Source: Clostridia bacterium (GTDB lineage: Bacteria; Bacillota; Clostridia; Oscillospirales; Acutalibacteraceae). Taken from it: DNA of 64,000 nucleotides. Below, piece after piece: positions 61,165-64,000 of the stretch. A program made the position numbers and the translations under genes. The notes under the pieces were generated by a model. The model had not been told where the DNA came from and searched no databases. It was given only the letters and a program-made list of their open reading frames with translations. Numbering within the stretch: position 1 is the stretch's first letter; each line of letters begins with the position of its first letter. The DNA lies in NCBI GenBank assembly GCA_017438845.1, contig JAFRUO010000029.1, positions 98,231 through 162,230 on the forward strand. The letters run 5' to 3'.

Positions 61165-61819
61165 CACCATTATAACGGACACCATAACCTTAAAAATATT
61201 TTTAATATGCACGGGTATATCCCTTGCTCTCGGAATCGGCACGGCACTGGTTTACGGCTTTAAAAACCGCTGTACCCAGTCGTTTGCAGTAACGCTTGCC
61301 ATGCTCCCCGCAATTGTGCAGATTGTAATAATGCTCGTCAACGGTAACATCGGAGCCGGCGTTGCGGTCGCAGGCGCCTTCTCGCTGGTAAGGTTTCGCT
61401 CGGCTCCCGGCACGGCAAAGGAAATCGGTGCTATCTTCCTTGCAATGGCAATCGGACTTGCAACGGGTATGGGTTACGTTGCGCTCGCGGTACTGTTCTT
61501 CGTAATACTTGCAGTGTTTATCATTATTCTTACGCTTGTAAAATTCGGCTCAGCCAATGAAGGCGAGCGCAGTCTTAAAATCACAATACCCGAAAATCTT
61601 GATTATGACGGACTGTTTGACGATTTGTTTGAAAAATACACGAAGCACTGTTCGCTTGAAAAAGTCAAAACCGCCAACATGGGCACGGTCTATGAGCTTC
61701 AGTATAACATAATATTGCGTCAGACACAAATACCAAAGGATTTTATAGACGAAATCCGTTGCAGAAACGGTAATTTAAATATCGTATGCAGTAAGGTTTC
61801 CGAAAAAGAGGCGCTTTAA
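61157..61819 (+). CDS. DUF4956 membrane protein
   Basis: A 220-residue protein of the DUF4956 type. The start is GTG 61157 after AAGGAGG. Four helices occupy about 10-135, including the family motif GAGVAVAGAFSLVRFRSAPGTAKEIG (in parts, about 67-92) and GLATGMGYVALAV. A cytoplasmic alpha/beta tail of about 85 residues follows, resembling an ACT-like sensor. It overlaps the VTC gene, so the two products likely work as a complex. The function is unknown. Confidence 0.88.
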   Translation: MLNTIITDTITLKIFLICTGISLALGIGTALVYGFKNRCTQSFAVTLAMLPAIVQIVIMLVNGNIGAGVAVAGAFSLVRFRSAPGTAKEIGAIFLAMAIGLATGMGYVALAVLFFVILAVFIIILTLVKFGSANEGERSLKITIPENLDYDGLFDDLFEKYTKHCSLEKVKTANMGTVYELQYNIILRQTQIPKDFIDEIRCRNGNLNIVCSKVSEKEAL

Positions 61820-61848
61820 GCTCTCCTCTCCCCCACAAACCGCGAAAG

Positions 61849-61882
61849 CGCAATCGGATTAAAGTGTTTCGGTTGCGTTTTT
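61849..61882 (+). terminator. probable terminator after the DUF4956 gene
   Basis: Stem cgcaatcg / cggttgcg with a 13-nt loop, then TTTTT. The next promoter overlaps its 3' arm, so read-through is plausible. Confidence 0.5.
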
Positions 61883-61901
61883 GCGGAATTTATACTATAA
61901 T
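61873..61901 (+). promoter_or_regulatory. promoter of the two-component system
   Basis: TTGCGT (61873-61878), 17-nt spacer, TATAAT (61896-61901), 17 nt before the ATG. Confidence 0.6.
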
Positions 61902-61918
61902 TTTAAAAGGTGATATTT

Positions 61919-62599
61919 ATGCGTTTATTAATAGCAGAGGACGAGCCTGATTTAGCAGAGGCTCTTACGGTATTTTTTCAGAAAAACCAGTTTACGGTTG
62001 ACGCCGTGGGCGACGGACTGTCAGCCTATGAATATGCCTGCGCCGATGACTACGACGCTATCATCCTCGACGTTATGATGCCGAAGCTTTCGGGCATCGA
62101 AGTGCTTAAAAGACTTCGTGCCGACGGCTCAAGAACACCGATTATGATGCTTACCGCCAAGGCGCAGAAGGACGACCGCATAGAGGGCTTTGACTCGGGT
62201 GCGGACGACTACCTGCCGAAGCCATTTGAGCCGGACGAGCTGTTAAGCCGTGTGCGCGCCATACTCAGAAGGCGTGAGGAGTACAGACCCTCGGTGCTGA
62301 GCTTTGCCGACATTTCGCTTAACCCCGACAGCGATATGCTTGAGTGCTCAAACGGAAAATCGGTAAGACTCAGCGGCAGAGAGTTTCAGGTTATGGAGCT
62401 GTTTATGCGCTCACCCAAGCTTGTGCTGAGCGCCGACAAAATAATGGAAAGAGTATGGGGCTGGGACAGCGACGCCGAAATCAACGTAGTGTGGGTACAT
62501 ATCTCCAACCTGCGCAAGAAGCTTTTTAAAATCGGCTCATCGGTGACAATTCACGCCAACCGCGGACTCGGATACATTTTGGAGGCGGAAAATGATTAA
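61919..62599 (+). CDS. OmpR-family response regulator
   Basis: A 226-residue response regulator. The start is ATG 61919 after AAAAGGTGAT. The receiver domain has the acidic pair in AEDEPD (about 8-10), phospho-acceptor Asp in IILDVMMPKLSG (about 51), the Thr in MLTAKA and Lys in LPKPFEPDEL. The winged-helix domain ends with VWGWDSDAEINVVWVHISNLRKKL and GLGYILEAE. It overlaps its kinase gene by 8 nt. It is the likely binder of the operator boxes at 60332-60401. Confidence 0.96.
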   Translation: MRLLIAEDEPDLAEALTVFFQKNQFTVDAVGDGLSAYEYACADDYDAIILDVMMPKLSGIEVLKRLRADGSRTPIMMLTAKAQKDDRIEGFDSGADDYLPKPFEPDELLSRVRAILRRREEYRPSVLSFADISLNPDSDMLECSNGKSVRLSGREFQVMELFMRSPKLVLSADKIMERVWGWDSDAEINVVWVHISNLRKKLFKIGSSVTIHANRGLGYILEAEND

Positions 62600-63827
62600 A
62601 CGACTCCGAGTTAAATTTATTAAAATTTCCACCCTCGCCGTTGCAGGAGTAATGCTGCTTCTGTGCGTGATACTTAACACTGCAAACTTCATTTCCACCG
62701 ACCGTAAGCTCAACGAAACTCTGAATATGATAAGCTCAAACAGAGGCAGAATGCCGATGATGATGCACGACGAAATAGGAAAGCCGGACGCCCCCGGCGC
62801 AAAGCCCTTTGATGAGGAATCGCCGTTTTCCACAAGGTATTTTACGTTGAACTATTCTTCGGACGGGCAGCTGCTCGAAAAAGACCTTACAAGCATAGCC
62901 GCAGTTACCGAGGAGAATATTGACACATATCTTCAAATTGCGCTTTCTCACGGAGTCGGGGACGGCTACACAAGCGGTTACAAATACCTTGTAACACCGC
63001 AGAGCGACGGCAGCTTTACGGCAATTTTCCTCAATGACTCAAGAGAAATCAACTCCGTAATTACAATTGCAGTGCTCTCGCTTGCCGCATCTGCGGTGTG
63101 CATTGCGCTGATTACCGTTATTATTATACTTTTTTCAAAAAAAGCAATCGACCCCGTAATAAAGGCAAACGAGCAACAAAAGCAGTTTATTACCGACGCA
63201 GGTCATGAGCTTAAAACTCCGATTACCGTAATCGCTACAAGCCTTACCGTACTCGAAATGGAGGTCGGTAAGCAAAAGTGGATTGATAAGGCGAAGGCTC
63301 AGACGGAAAAGCTCAAGGAGCTTGTTAACTCGCTTGTTTCGCTTTCAAAGCTTGACGAGGAGCAGACGCCGTTTGAGTTTACGGAGTTTGACATAAGCTC
63401 AGCTTTGACGGAAACCGCAGACTCATTTACAGACTATGCACAAAGCTTAGGTCATAAAATAAACTCTTCTATCCCCGAAGGCATCAGATATAACGGTGAT
63501 GAATACTCCGTAAGAAGAGTTGCCTCAATTCTGATTGACAATGCAGTTAAATATGCTTGCGACGGCTCAGATATTGATTTTACGCTCAGTAAGCATAAAA
63601 GGGGCGTAAAACTGAGCTGTAAAAACCGTTGCGACAATGTTTCGGAAGAGGATCTCGGAAAGCTGTTTGACCGCTTCTACCGCGCAGACAAGTCGAGAAG
63701 CTCCGAGAAAAAGGGCTTCGGCATAGGGCTTTCAATGGTACGAAGCATTGCCGAGGCTCACAAAGGCGAAGCGAAGGCGGAGCTTGACGAAGAGGGTAAC
63801 ATTATTTTTACGGTAATATTAAAATAA
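62592..63827 (+). CDS. sensor histidine kinase
   Basis: A 411-residue membrane sensor. Two transmembrane helices (about 10-30 and 152-178) enclose an outside domain of about 120 residues that has a Pro/Asp-rich opening and no known sensor fold. DAGHELKTPITVI (about residue 202) carries the phospho-His, followed by the N-box IASILIDNAVKYA-like segment (RRVASILIDNAVKYA), F-box FDRFYRADKSR and G2 GFGIGLSMVRSIAEAHKG. TTGGAGGCGG precedes the ATG. Pairs with the upstream regulator. Confidence 0.95.
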   Translation: MIKRLRVKFIKISTLAVAGVMLLLCVILNTANFISTDRKLNETLNMISSNRGRMPMMMHDEIGKPDAPGAKPFDEESPFSTRYFTLNYSSDGQLLEKDLTSIAAVTEENIDTYLQIALSHGVGDGYTSGYKYLVTPQSDGSFTAIFLNDSREINSVITIAVLSLAASAVCIALITVIIILFSKKAIDPVIKANEQQKQFITDAGHELKTPITVIATSLTVLEMEVGKQKWIDKAKAQTEKLKELVNSLVSLSKLDEEQTPFEFTEFDISSALTETADSFTDYAQSLGHKINSSIPEGIRYNGDEYSVRRVASILIDNAVKYACDGSDIDFTLSKHKRGVKLSCKNRCDNVSEEDLGKLFDRFYRADKSRSSEKKGFGIGLSMVRSIAEAHKGEAKAELDEEGNIIFTVILK

Positions 63828-63913
63828 GACAACAAAAAAGCACAGGCGGTTAAAGGGCGCTGTTCACAAGGATGAATAGGTTTTGGCTTTGTCCTTTTGT
63901 CCCTAAAGCAATT

Positions 63914-63951
63914 AAAAATCCCCGTAATACGTCAGTATTGCGGGGATTTTG
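63914..63951 (+). terminator. terminator of the two-component operon
   Basis: A stem of about 14-15 bp (aatccccg-t-aatac with gtatt-g-cggggatt, loop gtca) followed by TTTTGT. It lies about 87 nt after the kinase stop. Confidence 0.85.
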
Positions 63952-64000
63952 TAATCACTTTATGAACTAAAACTACTTTGCCAAAACTGCTTTGCACCCA

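Overview
The window looks like a chromosomal stretch from a spore-forming Clostridia bacterium, most likely a gut Oscillospiraceae/Ruminococcaceae-type lineage. The evidence is gene content: spoIIAA-spoIIAB-sigF, sigG, a SpoVB-like flippase beside mazG-hup-rqcP, hemZ, T-box leaders, a zinc-type L28, SLH and Cthe_2159-like surface proteins, a domain-permuted GH3 and GPH sugar symporters. No rRNA, tRNA, CRISPR array, insertion sequence or prophage is visible. Most of the window has mid GC with near-consensus sigma-A promoters; the left edge is conspicuously AT-rich.

Layout. 1-8730 (-): a polymorphic-toxin locus. A secreted 2225-residue RHS protein ends in a 242-residue tip I do not recognise, is followed after 9 nt by a membrane-anchored putative immunity gene, then by a 5'-truncated second RHS/ricin fragment that leaves the window. 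8989-11272 (-): FGGY sugar kinase with a TetR regulator. 11568-12975 (-): ECF sigma factor, membrane-anchored partner and a 31-residue peptide. 13178-15610 (+): permuted GH3 glycosidase. 15670-20559 (-): two T-box units, Trp-type before TrpB2 and Cys-type before cysE-cysS-DUF975. 20563-24282 (-): pgsA-rimO-recX-recA with a LexA box at the recA promoter. 24449-24634 (+): rpmB. 24708-25601 (-): YhcC-like radical SAM protein. 25708-28251 (+): HD hydrolase, GtrA, E2-like acyltransferase, GtrA. 28327-30670 (+): polar amino acid ABC importer. 30760-32148 (+): SLH surface protein, followed by a repeat cluster. 32528-36652 (-): sigG, GPH symporter, phosphoesterase, DUF218 protein, rqcP. 36752-47429 (-): a long housekeeping run from recJ through rel, dtd, MBL, hemZ, kinase, SpoVB-like and mazG to hup. 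47693-49642 (+): CapD/FlaA1-type nucleotide-sugar dehydratase. 49696-53927 (-): HAD, two paired membrane proteins, MBL, GPH symporter. 54032-57181 (-): Cys-rich unknown and DUF5696 lipoprotein. 57257-58678 (-): spoIIA operon. 58810-63827: beta-helix lipoprotein divergent from VTC-domain and DUF4956 genes and a two-component system.

How parts work together: the two T-boxes tie an indole-salvage type TrpB and the Cys synthesis/charging pair to uncharged tRNA. Sporulation control is split between spoIIA and an isolated sigG whose ribosome binding site sits inside a strong hairpin. At the right end a CTTTARGTT box lies exactly 7 nt upstream of the -10 element in both divergent directions, suggesting one activator, plausibly the adjacent OmpR-type regulator, controls the whole surface module.

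The strongest candidates for something undescribed are the toxin tip/immunity pair (1354-2781), the symmetric operator (60332-60401), the E2-like protein without the canonical HxxxD aspartate between two GtrA genes (26246-28251) and the DUF5058 membrane-pair operon (49696-53927).
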